Source: Fredinandcohnia quinoae (GTDB lineage: Bacteria; Bacillota; Bacilli; Bacillales; Bacillaceae_L). Taken from it: a DNA stretch of 36,301 nucleotides. The notes under the pieces are model-generated. The model was not told the origin of the DNA and made no database searches. It was given only the letters and a program-made list of their open reading frames with translations. Made by a program: the position numbers and the translations under genes. The DNA is taken from contig NZ_JAKTTI010000041.1 of NCBI RefSeq assembly GCF_022427965.1, forward strand, positions 1 to 36,301. Reading direction: 5' to 3'. The stretch's first letter is position 1. Every line of letters starts with the position of its first letter. Positions 25,659-33,504 of the stretch are shown one piece after another.

Positions 25659-26159
25659 CTATTTAGTTTGAATGATTAGCTTCTCCATTGTCATAACATC
25701 AACATACTTTCCATCCAGAATACCTTGATTTTTAAAAATTCCAACCTCACGATATCCTTTCTTTTTATATAATCCTTGCCCCGACATGTTGAAAGGAAAT
25801 GTAAAAAGAACTATTTTATGAAAATCATTCTCTATAGCAATCTTCTCTATTTCTGTTAACAGCAAACCTCCTATGCCCTTCCCTCTATACTCTCTAGCTA
25901 TATATACAGATAAATCTGCAACTCCTGCATACGCACAACGGTTATTATAAGGATTTAATGAAGACCATCCTGAAAGCTTCCCTTCTTGTTCAGCAACGAT
26001 AATTTTATAGCGTTCTTGGTGCTGTTCAAACCAGTCTTTAATGTATGACATATCTTTTGGCTCAGTTTCTAAAGTTGCAATTCTGTCTTCAATGCCTTGG
26101 TTGTAAATACTGAGAATTGATATTAAATCCTTAATATTTGCTTCCCGAATTAAAACCAT
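25659..26159 (-). CDS. arsN1: ArsN1-type GNAT acetyltransferase (arsinothricin resistance)
   Basis: Start chosen at the ATG at 26159, eight bases after AGGGG; a GTG three codons earlier overlaps that site. The 166-residue GNAT protein has the acetyl-CoA loop YRGKGIGGLLL and the N-terminal pattern IYNQGIEDRIATLET with a conserved WSSLNPYNNRCAY, all typical of the phosphinothricin/ArsN1 subfamily. ArsN1 acetylates the alpha-amino group of arsinothricin, an organoarsenical antibiotic. The surrounding ars genes favour ArsN1 over a phosphinothricin N-acetyltransferase, but close homologues can use both. Confidence 0.82.
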   Translation of the reverse strand: MVLIREANIKDLISILSIYNQGIEDRIATLETEPKDMSYIKDWFEQHQERYKIIVAEQEGKLSGWSSLNPYNNRCAYAGVADLSVYIAREYRGKGIGGLLLTEIEKIAIENDFHKIVLFTFPFNMSGQGLYKKKGYREVGIFKNQGILDGKYVDVMTMEKLIIQTK

Positions 26160-26215
26160 ATATGACACCCCTATTATTTACCTTCTTCTATTACCAATAA
26201 ATATAAATTAAAAAT

Positions 26216-26228
26216 TTGCAATATGCAA
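26216..26228. promoter_or_regulatory. MarR-type box 4 (arsN1 promoter)
   Basis: TTGCAATATGCAA. On the minus strand TTGCAT serves as a -35, with a 17-base spacer to TATATT, so the box overlaps the -35, as at box 3. Confidence 0.7.
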
Positions 26229-26368
26229 GTATTTTATTAAAGGAAATTTTGTATTTCTAACTCAGAACCACTATATTCGCTAAAAGAATCTTAATTGAAG
26301 ATATTTTAATAACAGTAGAAATTGTTCATAGAGCCCCTTTATATGATCTATCCAAACATGAACATAAT

Positions 26369-28231
26369 TTATAAGACCCAACTCTTTATTATTGGTTCTA
26401 TATCTTTTCTAAAAAATAAGTACATTCTACTTCCGTCTACCTTCCCCCCTGACTGTGCATTTATATTATATCCCTTAAAATAAGCTAATACTGTACGAGG
26501 GCGATAATTTGTCCTCCTACAAATTTCCTTCATTGTAATATATGTACTCATAAATTTTTCGAAGTCTTCTTTTGTTATACGAATTTTTTTATCGGTTACT
26601 TCTCCCTGGATAAAGCCTTTCTTTATCCAAAATGAAACTAATATTTTTTCGACTTCAAGTTCCCTTGATATTTGAGATAAGGAGTAAATGTTTTCTTCAC
26701 CCATCACTTTCCTTATTTCATCTTCTATAAAATAATATTTAATTAATCCTTTTTTATTTTCCTTCGAAAATATCTGATTTATTTCATCTGAAAATACCGC
26801 TTTTATAAAATCCACAATATCCTTATGCTCTCCTACTGTAATTCGCAGACATTTGTGAAAACTTATTAATCTATCCTTGCTTAAATTAACTTCATTTCTT
26901 ACTTTGCTTTCAAATTTTTCAAGAATTTTATCCACGCTTTCTGTATTGATACTCCAAGTTTTTTTATTTTTAAGTCTGTTTTCCCCTATTAAGATGCCAG
27001 CATCTATAAGTTTAATAATACTTACATCTGTTATTCCTAGTTTTTCTCGAGTTTCCTGAACATTAATTTCCCTTTTAGATTCGCTTATATACTTTTTCAC
27101 ACTATCTCTGTGTATTAATACTAGCTTCCGTTCTGCTTTTATGTGTACACGCGCCGGAATCACTCCTGCCTCAATTAATCCATCCAATGTAAATGGTGCA
27201 ATTCTTAGTATTTCTACCACTTCATCTTTAGACAGCCATTTTCTTTCTAAGCCAAACCTCTTAGTAGTATAATTCGTTAGATATCCGCGATCCCATTTCT
27301 CAGTTAAATATTCTTCGAAAGCACTAGTTATGAATTCCAGTTGATTAGGAAATGTGTTTTTAAATTCCCCCAAGACATCCTTATGTAAAGTACCAAAATC
27401 TTTACGCAAACCTGTGAAATCACTACCTTTTGGTTGCTTTGTATAATCATCTAAAAAATTATAAAAATTTTCTTTCCAATCATAAAATAAAGCAAAAGAA
27501 GCCTGTGTAGACATAAAGATTTTTTCTGATTTTAATACTTTATCTATTTTTCTTGCAAAATACATTATTAAAAAGACAACTAACTTAAATTCTAAATTCA
27601 ATAAATAATTATTTGTGTAGCTTCCTAATTCTTCTATACAATATAGTTTTGAATAAAGAAAATGTTCAACGTTTCTAATTAAATCCGTAACATTTGCTTC
27701 CTCTATTGAGCATAGATTACCACCACATCTGCAGCTACCAATCGGTATATAGCTTATATTAATTGCTTCACCACAATATGGGCATTCCTTGATAAGCGCG
27801 CAAGAATGTAAATGGCATACATTATAGATAGAAAGACTCCACAACTTGCGTATATAATTATTTTCTTTCAGGCATTTTGGACATATTTTTATTTTCCATC
27901 CATTCAATGCAAAAGAGTGGAGAAACTTATCAATAAAATTACTTGAACCTGATTCATTTACGTTTCCAAATTGGTTGTGGAAAGTTAAATCCCAAAGCAT
28001 TTTATCTGGAGAACCTGTAATAGCACTTAATTTTCTTATGTTATCTTTTTGATATGATATATTTCCGACTGTGGCTATATTTTTTTTATAATTAGTAAGA
28101 ATATTAGCTTCATCACAAATCCATCTCACACTTTCATAACCGTTAATAGTAGTAAGTCTAGCTATATAACCTTCTAAACTTTCATCAAATATTGGTGGAG
28201 GACTCACTAAAAGCCTAATTATATTTTCCAA
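26369..28231 (-). CDS. tniQ: TniQ/TnsD-family target selector 2 (minJ-proximal)
   Basis: The start is taken as TTG at 28231, because AGGAGTG lies seven bases upstream and the protein then begins MENIIRLLVSPPPIFDESLEG, matching the element A homologue. The 620-residue protein has the TniQ N-terminal motif, then a zinc-finger region (ICPKCLKEN, CHLHS, CPYC, CRCGG; about residues 130-190), and a long helical C-terminal part with several HTH-like stretches suited to reading a specific DNA site. It sits next to the transposon end facing minJ, and the older element at the same site carries the same type, so it is the likely minJ-specific TnsD. Confidence 0.9.
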   Translation of the reverse strand: MENIIRLLVSPPPIFDESLEGYIARLTTINGYESVRWICDEANILTNYKKNIATVGNISYQKDNIRKLSAITGSPDKMLWDLTFHNQFGNVNESGSSNFIDKFLHSFALNGWKIKICPKCLKENNYIRKLWSLSIYNVCHLHSCALIKECPYCGEAINISYIPIGSCRCGGNLCSIEEANVTDLIRNVEHFLYSKLYCIEELGSYTNNYLLNLEFKLVVFLIMYFARKIDKVLKSEKIFMSTQASFALFYDWKENFYNFLDDYTKQPKGSDFTGLRKDFGTLHKDVLGEFKNTFPNQLEFITSAFEEYLTEKWDRGYLTNYTTKRFGLERKWLSKDEVVEILRIAPFTLDGLIEAGVIPARVHIKAERKLVLIHRDSVKKYISESKREINVQETREKLGITDVSIIKLIDAGILIGENRLKNKKTWSINTESVDKILEKFESKVRNEVNLSKDRLISFHKCLRITVGEHKDIVDFIKAVFSDEINQIFSKENKKGLIKYYFIEDEIRKVMGEENIYSLSQISRELEVEKILVSFWIKKGFIQGEVTDKKIRITKEDFEKFMSTYITMKEICRRTNYRPRTVLAYFKGYNINAQSGGKVDGSRMYLFFRKDIEPIIKSWVL

Positions 28232-28268
28232 ATACTTCACTCCTAATTACTAATTAATATAAAAAAAA

Positions 28269-28310
28269 CAAAAAACCAGTACCCCTGTAATTTCTTAGTT
28301 GAGTACTGGT
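28269..28310 (-). terminator. Insulating terminator inside element B right end
   Basis: On the minus strand ACCAGTAC (28310-28303) pairs with GTACTGGT (28282-28275), followed by a run of Ts. Transcripts running out of minJ toward tniQ2 would stop here. Confidence 0.75.
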
Positions 28311-28357
28311 CAAAAGACAATTTTTTATTATTCAATTTAATTATTTATTTCGCAAAA

Positions 28358-28437
28358 ATTCCGAAACAATTCCAATAAATTATGAATATCATTCCGACGA
28401 ATTATGAACAGATTCCGATAAATTATGAAAAATTACA
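28358..28437 (-). repeat. Three TnsB-type end sites, element B right end
   Basis: ATTCCAATAAATTATG (28369-28384), ATTCCGACGAATTATG (28391-28406) and ATTCCGATAAATTATG (28412-28427) are 22 and 21 bp apart, nearly continuous. ATTCCG at 28358 may be a vestige of a fourth. The terminus TTATGAAAAATTACA ends at 28437. Confidence 0.9.
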
Positions 28438-28442
28438 ACTAC
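28438..28442. repeat. Target-site duplication of element B, right copy, over the minJ stop
   Basis: ACTAC. Positions 28439-28441 are the complement of the minJ TAG stop, so insertion leaves the coding sequence whole. Confidence 0.92.
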
Positions 28443-29632
28443 ACCGCTTGTTCATTCCACTTTTTATCTGTATCAACGAAAAGAATTCCAAGCTCATGAT
28501 GTTCACCGGCATAAAGTGCCCGTTGAACGAAGCGAATTTCATTGTTAATGTCGAGAACTTCTAATTTGCAAAATGCACTATTTTTTTGGATAGATTGATA
28601 AAATTCTTCAACCGTATTCACAGGTATACCGTTTACTTTTGTAATGACTTCTCCAAATTGGATGGCCATTTTTTCTGCGGGGGAAAATGGAATTACCCCC
28701 AATACAAGGAGCCCTTGCTTCCTTTTTGAAAAGTAAAATGACTGTGAATCATCAGTAACCCGATGCTGCAAGGAAATAAGTTCCCTACCAACTAATGCGA
28801 ATGATACTGCGATAATTGAAATGACCGGATACCAAATACTTGCGACAGAAAGTCCTGAAATTATAATACCAAGTAAAATGACTCGTTTTCCCACAAGTGT
28901 GATTGTTTTTATTGGAAGTGCGCTCTTTACCCTGTGAAAGAATCCAATTCCAAATGGAACAAGGAATAATGAGTATGATTCCCCAGCGACCGTAAATACT
29001 GGCCACCACTCAAACTGGGTTGAGATTGCATTTCCTGGAACTAATAAGAAGATTGGTACCATCCATAATCGTTGTGCGATATGCGCCCCTACCTGTTGTC
29101 CACGTTTACTTTTAAAAAGATCAGGTGACGTTCCTTTATGGCCATTTTTCAAAATGAAAATACCCTCAACAATCATAAGCATTGCTAATAGTATGGCGAG
29201 CGCGGGTAATCCAGTTTCTTTTAAATCATCTAGCAATCTAGTAAGTGTCTCATGTTGAAATGATAGATTTGATAAAAGAATAATCGCAAAGAATGATAGT
29301 CCCATGACATATGCGGGTGAAAGCCAGCGGACTTTGCCTGTAACACTAATGATGAAAGTTGCTGCCGCGACCAGGACGATGCTGCCAAATGGAATCACAA
29401 CTCCAGCAGCAATCGTAATAATTGAAATAACCAATCCTGCAACAATTCCAACTGGGAATAGTGTTCTTAGTTCATGAAGGATATCAAAGACCCGAATATG
29501 AAAAGCTCGGCGTTCCCGCTTCACCCGAAAATATCCTAGCAGTAATGTAAAACCAATTAAATAATAAAACATCGGATGAAGGAATAAGCGGCCAATTCCC
29601 TTTAAACATTCTAGTAACCATACTTCTACCAT
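28439..29632 (-). CDS. minJ: MinJ, cell-division topology protein
   Basis: Start at the ATG at 29632, eight bases after AGGTGG, giving 397 residues, the same length as B. subtilis MinJ. The N-terminal 270 residues contain several membrane helices. A PDZ domain at the C-terminus (about 300-375) includes LVLGVIPFSPAEKMAIQFGEVITKVNGIPV. MinJ links DivIVA at poles and septa to MinD. The neighbour ctpB is the same as in B. subtilis. The stop codon is the Tn7-like attachment site; the encoded C-terminus (WNEQAV) appears unaltered. Confidence 0.9.
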   Translation of the reverse strand: MVEVWLLECLKGIGRLFLHPMFYYLIGFTLLLGYFRVKRERRAFHIRVFDILHELRTLFPVGIVAGLVISIITIAAGVVIPFGSIVLVAAATFIISVTGKVRWLSPAYVMGLSFFAIILLSNLSFQHETLTRLLDDLKETGLPALAILLAMLMIVEGIFILKNGHKGTSPDLFKSKRGQQVGAHIAQRLWMVPIFLLVPGNAISTQFEWWPVFTVAGESYSLFLVPFGIGFFHRVKSALPIKTITLVGKRVILLGIIISGLSVASIWYPVISIIAVSFALVGRELISLQHRVTDDSQSFYFSKRKQGLLVLGVIPFSPAEKMAIQFGEVITKVNGIPVNTVEEFYQSIQKNSAFCKLEVLDINNEIRFVQRALYAGEHHELGILFVDTDKKWNEQAV

Positions 29633-29644
29633 TTCTATCACCAC

Positions 29645-29959
29645 CTATTTCCTAAGATCAATATGTACTATTCTTTATTTTACCAAAAGCTTCATGGAAA
29701 GCATACTTTGTTTTTAATGGAAATCCTCGATAATGAATTAAATAAAGAAAAAGTTAATCTTGCATGCTGGAAAAACCCCCGATATGCACGATATTCTTGT
29801 TAAATGCACGATAAAATGTCGATATGCTCGTTCCTTTGAAGTTATGCTCGAAAAGCTAACTAAATGCTTGATAATGAGGATATTTGCACGATAGTCAAAC
29901 ATATATGCACGATGCGACCACAGCTCCCCCTATCCTACATACTTGCACACTACACAAAA
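29645..29959. other. minJ-ctpB intergenic region
   Basis: This 315-bp stretch holds no gene. It contains the minJ ribosome binding site and leader (right after the start), the 20-bp periodic repeat array at 29764-29914, and, at the far side, the ctpB terminator. Confidence 0.6.
29764..29914. repeat. Eight short direct repeats at 20-bp spacing
   Basis: Copies of ATGCACGATA or close variants begin at 29764, 29784, 29804, 29824, 29844, 29864, 29884 and 29905. Exact or near-exact copies are at 29784, 29804, 29884 and 29905; 29764, 29824, 29844 and 29864 keep ATGC or ATGCTYG. The intervening 10 bp are not conserved. The spacing is 20 bp (21 for the last), close to two helical turns. Confidence 0.75.
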
Positions 29960-30000
29960 CCCCCTCACACTGTTACAGCTGTGAGGGGGTTGGCATTTTT
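29960..30000. terminator. Bidirectional terminator after ctpB
   Basis: CCCCCTCACA (29960-29969) pairs with TGTGAGGGGG (29980-29989). The minus-strand tail is TTTTGTG, and the plus strand has TTGGCATTTTTT. Confidence 0.8.
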
Positions 30001-31460
30001 TATTCAAATAGTACTTTCATTGCGGTTTTTAATTGTTCATCATTTTTTTCATCTCGAATGGTTTCGATGATTTTGCTTTCAATAAGGCTGGCAGTTTTTT
30101 CATCAATCTTTCCTGTCTCAGATAATTTATTTGCTTTTTGGAATGCTTTTACCGCTACTTCCGTTTCCTCACTGAAATAGCCATCATCACGTCCCGGCTT
30201 GAATCCTAGACCTTTTAACATAATTTGAGCATTTTTTATATGCTCATTGTTCATATTGAGAGCAAGCTCTTTCTCAAATTGAATTGGATTAGCATAAAAA
30301 TATTCTGGTTGTTTTACTTCAACTGAAGGTTCAATGCCTTTTTTATGAATCCAATTTCCGTCAGGAGTAAGCCATTTAAACATCGTTAGTTTTAAATTAC
30401 TGCCATCTCCCATGTTTTTAGCTTGTTGAACAGTACCTTTACCAAAGGTTTTCTCCCCCACTATATCATAGGCGCCAGCTTCACTCATTGCACCGGCTAA
30501 TATTTCTGAAGCAGAAGCACTTCCACCATCGGTAAGCACTACGATTGGATAATTCTTTTTATTTTCAAGTGAAGAGAAGAAACGTTGTTTTTCGCCTTCT
30601 CTATTTTCAATTTGAACATATGGCTTATCCTTCGTAATAAATTGTTTTAAAATATCCTCAACACTTTCTAATAATCCACCAGGATTTCCGCGGACATCTA
30701 TAACGAGGCCTTCCATTTTTTTATCTTCTAATTCAGAAAGGCTTTTAATAAAATCGTCTGCCGTCTGCTCAGCAAATGAAGTGATTTCAATATAGCCGAC
30801 CTTTTTACCTTTGTAATCCTTCATGGACGTATAAACTGTTTCAATCGGAATCGTATCTCTCGTCACTTTAACTTTCATTACCTCTGAAACTCCAGGACGC
30901 ATCACATCAAGATTCACGACAGTTCCTTTTTCACCACGAATCTTTAGAACTGCCTCATATAAATCAAGGCCTTCAATGCTTTTATCATCGATTTTAATAA
31001 TTTGATCATTTGGCTTTAAGCCAGCCTTTTCAGCTGGAGAATCTTTAAATGGTGCTACAATCGTAACCTTACCCTCGACCATACTAACCTCTGCACCAAT
31101 TCCTTCGAACGAAGATTCAAGTGAATCGTTAAATTGCTCAGCTGTCTCCTTGTCCATGTATGCAGAATAAGGATCCTCTAAAGTGCTAACCATTCCTTGA
31201 ATCGCACCTTCGATTAATTTCTTTTGGTCCACTTCTTCAACATAATTCGAGGAAATAAAGTTATAGGCTTGATTCAACTTTTTAAACTCATTACTTAATT
31301 CTTCTTGGTCAGTATCATCTTCATTATTAGTAGTGGATTCTGGTTGTTGTATTAGGGTCACTTCTTTATCATCATCTAATAACTGTATCCCTAAGTATGT
31401 TCCACTTGCTCCAAGTAGCATCGCTAGTACCATGTATAGTGCCACAATTTTACGGCTCAC
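30000..31460 (-). CDS. ctpB: CtpB-like S41 carboxy-terminal processing protease
   Basis: 486 residues from GTG at 31460, eight bases after GGAGG. An N-terminal membrane anchor (about 5-27) is followed by a PDZ domain (VSMVEGKVTIVAPFKDSPAEKAGL, about residues 115-190), the S41 core with nucleophile Ser in GGSASASEIL and the general base Lys in TFGKGTVQ, and a C-terminal peptidoglycan-binding domain (AQIMLKGLGFKPGRDDGYFSEETE). In B. subtilis CtpB is secreted by the mother cell, or into the intermembrane space, to activate sigma-K during sporulation. Length matches (480 residues). Confidence 0.92.
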   Translation of the reverse strand: MSRKIVALYMVLAMLLGASGTYLGIQLLDDDKEVTLIQQPESTTNNEDDTDQEELSNEFKKLNQAYNFISSNYVEEVDQKKLIEGAIQGMVSTLEDPYSAYMDKETAEQFNDSLESSFEGIGAEVSMVEGKVTIVAPFKDSPAEKAGLKPNDQIIKIDDKSIEGLDLYEAVLKIRGEKGTVVNLDVMRPGVSEVMKVKVTRDTIPIETVYTSMKDYKGKKVGYIEITSFAEQTADDFIKSLSELEDKKMEGLVIDVRGNPGGLLESVEDILKQFITKDKPYVQIENREGEKQRFFSSLENKKNYPIVVLTDGGSASASEILAGAMSEAGAYDIVGEKTFGKGTVQQAKNMGDGSNLKLTMFKWLTPDGNWIHKKGIEPSVEVKQPEYFYANPIQFEKELALNMNNEHIKNAQIMLKGLGFKPGRDDGYFSEETEVAVKAFQKANKLSETGKIDEKTASLIESKIIETIRDEKNDEQLKTAMKVLFE

Positions 31461-31902
31461 CTATTTTGCCTCCTCGTCTCTCTATCCAGTCCTTAAAACA
31501 ATCGTATAAGCAGTTGTTCAAAAATTTTTAACCGAATCATTTTGAAAACACACTCTTATAATGTTTGTAGCTGACAGGTTCTTATGCATTATTCTTTGTA
31601 AGAAAAGGCACCACACATGCGTAGTGCGATGCCTTTTCAATAAACTATATGTATAGCTTGTACAGTTTATGAATAGAAAAGCGCAAGCGCTTTGAGCTAG
31701 ACATTTATGCGCAAAACTTTACACTTTCTTATCCGATTATATCCCCGAAAATCCTACTATTAATTATAGAAGTTTTTAAGATGATGTAAAGTAAAAACAC
31801 TTATTAGCACGAAAAAGCGATTGCGAAAAATGTCGATTAAAAAACAGCAGTATCTTTCTAAGTAACAGTGTATACTTACGTAAAAAAGGATGTGTAAGTG
31901 GA
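31461..31902. other. Intergenic region between divergent ctpB and GNAT genes
   Basis: No gene is seen in this 442-bp gap. It holds a hairpin AAAAGGCA / TGCCTTTT (31613-31637) and the palindrome AAAGCGCAAGCGCTTT (31678-31693). The latter resembles a sequence I recall as a frequent Bacillaceae intergenic repeat; that is memory and not a search. A TATACT hexamer at 31871-31876 may be the -10 of the GNAT gene. Confidence 0.45.
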
Positions 31903-32331
31903 ATGGCACATGATATTCGAGAATTAACGACGGTCACAGGTTGGAAGGAAGCATTTCCGGTTATGAAGCAACTTCGTACCCATTTGGATGAGGAACAGTA
32001 TGTGCAATTAGTGAGTGAGATGCAGAAAAAGGGATATCGAATGTTTGCTCTCTATAAAAATGAAGCTCCAGTCGCAGTTACAGGTGTCGGCAACTTACTT
32101 AATTTATATCATGGAAATAATATGTTCGTGTACGATCTTGTAACAGATGAAGCCGGAAGATCTCAGGGATACGGTGAAATTCTATTATCCTATATTCATG
32201 ATTTAGCAGTTGAATTGGGATGTGCGAATGTCGTATTATCCTCAGGACTACAGCGCACAGATGCACACCGTTTTTATGAAGATAAGATGGGATATAACCG
32301 TACAAGTTATGTATTTGTGAAAAATGTATAA
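31903..32331 (+). CDS. GNAT-family N-acetyltransferase
   Basis: 142 residues with the GNAT fold: an N-terminal alpha/beta part, VYDLVTDEAGRSQGYGEILLSYI (the acetyl-CoA loop, R/QxxGxG/A near residue 87) and a C-terminal RTDAHRFYEDKMGYNR. The ribosome binding site AAAGGATG lies before the ATG. The substrate cannot be told from sequence. It is convergent with mtlD across a shared terminator, and is unrelated to the ArsN1-like GNAT inside the transposon. Confidence 0.8.
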   Translation: MAHDIRELTTVTGWKEAFPVMKQLRTHLDEEQYVQLVSEMQKKGYRMFALYKNEAPVAVTGVGNLLNLYHGNNMFVYDLVTDEAGRSQGYGEILLSYIHDLAVELGCANVVLSSGLQRTDAHRFYEDKMGYNRTSYVFVKNV

Positions 32332-32336
32332 AAGTA

Positions 32337-32366
32337 ATGGGGAGCCAAAGTGCTCCCCATTTTTTA
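32337..32366. terminator. Bidirectional terminator between GNAT gene and mtlD
   Basis: ATGGGGAGC (32337-32345) pairs with GCTCCCCAT (32352-32360), then TTTTT. It lies between convergent genes and serves both. Confidence 0.85.
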
Positions 32367-33503
32367 GTTTAATTCTTTAATAATTTGACCAACTAATGGA
32401 TGGTCTTTTTCAAGTTTACAATAGTCTCGCAATGCTTGTTCATATCCACCTTGCTTAATTGTTTCTTGGATTTGGACGGCTTCTTCGTCCTTTTCATAAT
32501 CATATCGTAATGCTGCTGCAATCCCTTTTACTAAATATAATGGCTCTTTTCCCAAAAGCTCACTGAATTGCTTTGCTGGACTAATTAAGCGGTCTGTTGG
32601 ACCTAATTTACGAATTGGGGATCTGCCAACCCTTGTAACCTCGTCAGAGATAAAAGGATTTAAGAAACGTTTGATAATTTTATCAATGTATGCCATATGT
32701 GCGTCCGCATCAAATTGATATTTCTCAATTAGAACGGAACCTGATTCTTTTAGGGCTCCTTCGACGATCGAACGGACCTCTTCGTTATCCATCGCTTCTT
32801 TGATTGTTTCTAGTCCCGCCTGGTAGCCGAGATAAGCTGTAATCGCATGGCCTGTATTTACCGTAAATAGTTTTCGTTCAATAAATGGTTCCAAATCATC
32901 GACAAATGTAATTCCTTCAATTTTAGGGATCTCGCCAACAATTTTTGATTGGTCAACAACCCACTCATAGAACGGCTCTACTGCTACCATTAATTTATCT
33001 TCGTTTACTTGGTTGGGTACAATTCGATCAACTGCAGCATCAGGAAACCCAAAGGATTGATCACTTACTATTTTTTCCACATCAGACAGCTTTTCATATA
33101 CCTTTTCTTTTAATAAAGTTGTACCACCAATCATATTTTCACATGCAATGATATTTAATGGCTTTTTTGAACCTTGCAATCTTTTTTGCAATCCCTTGGC
33201 AAGGACATCAGCTATAATCGGGAGTATATTTGGCCCCACTGCAGTTGTAACGAGATCAGCTTCTGCAATATGATCAATGACATCTTCCGCATTCGTTATA
33301 CTATTAATCGCGAAGACATCCTTCACAACTACCTCTTCCTGATTTTCAGAAGCTAGGACAACTCGGTATTCATTTCTTTGATTCAATAAATCAACAATCT
33401 CAGTATTTACATCTACAAAACAAACTTTATAACCTGCATCATGAAGTAGCTTTCCAATAAAGCCCCTTCCAATATTTCCGGCTCCGAAGTGAACAGCTAG
33501 CAT
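32364..33503 (-). CDS. mtlD: Mannitol-1-phosphate 5-dehydrogenase
   Basis: 379 residues. The Rossmann motif VHFGAGNIGRGFIG is at the N-terminus and the active-site region KLFTVNTGHAITAYLG lies near residue 213, typical of MtlD. It oxidises mannitol 1-phosphate to fructose 6-phosphate with NAD+. It is last in mtlR-mtlF-mtlD, one base after mtlF. Confidence 0.96.
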   Translation of the reverse strand: MLAVHFGAGNIGRGFIGKLLHDAGYKVCFVDVNTEIVDLLNQRNEYRVVLASENQEEVVVKDVFAINSITNAEDVIDHIAEADLVTTAVGPNILPIIADVLAKGLQKRLQGSKKPLNIIACENMIGGTTLLKEKVYEKLSDVEKIVSDQSFGFPDAAVDRIVPNQVNEDKLMVAVEPFYEWVVDQSKIVGEIPKIEGITFVDDLEPFIERKLFTVNTGHAITAYLGYQAGLETIKEAMDNEEVRSIVEGALKESGSVLIEKYQFDADAHMAYIDKIIKRFLNPFISDEVTRVGRSPIRKLGPTDRLISPAKQFSELLGKEPLYLVKGIAAALRYDYEKDEEAVQIQETIKQGGYEQALRDYCKLEKDHPLVGQIIKELN

Positions 33504-33504
33504 C

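Larger units (their letters stand above)
5651..28437. mobile_element. Complete Tn7-like transposon (element B) inserted at the minJ 3' end
   Basis: The ends 5651-5676 and 28412-28437 are perfect 26-bp inverted repeats beginning TGTAATTTTTCATAA, flanked by ACTAC direct repeats. The element encodes TnsA, TnsB and TnsC homologues and two TniQ proteins. Cargo consists of a KAP NTPase, a membrane-bound Mrr-like nuclease and an arsenic-resistance island. The end with closely packed sites faces minJ, as Tn7's right end faces glmS. Because a TnsA nuclease is present, cut-and-paste transposition is expected. No CRISPR array or cas gene was seen, so target choice should be protein-directed through TniQ. 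Confidence 0.93.

Noticed and set aside
5651-28437. CRISPR array or cas genes making this a CRISPR-guided transposon
   Set aside because: No regular repeat-spacer array or Cas-like protein was seen; the two TniQ proteins with long C-termini fit protein-directed targeting. The only periodic array (29764-29914) lies outside the element and its gaps are only 10 bp.
28566-28578. TTGCAAAATGCAC, a near match to the MarR-type box
   Set aside because: It lies inside the minJ coding sequence, is broken at the last base, and has no promoter; chance is the simplest explanation.
29864-30180. Overlapping plus-strand frames near the ctpB end
   Set aside because: They are antisense to ctpB and its terminator and run through the repeat array; no initiation signal.
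31678-31693. AAAGCGCAAGCGCTTT as a regulatory operator
   Set aside because: It looks like a common Bacillaceae intergenic repeat fragment and is not near a promoter; too little support for an operator.
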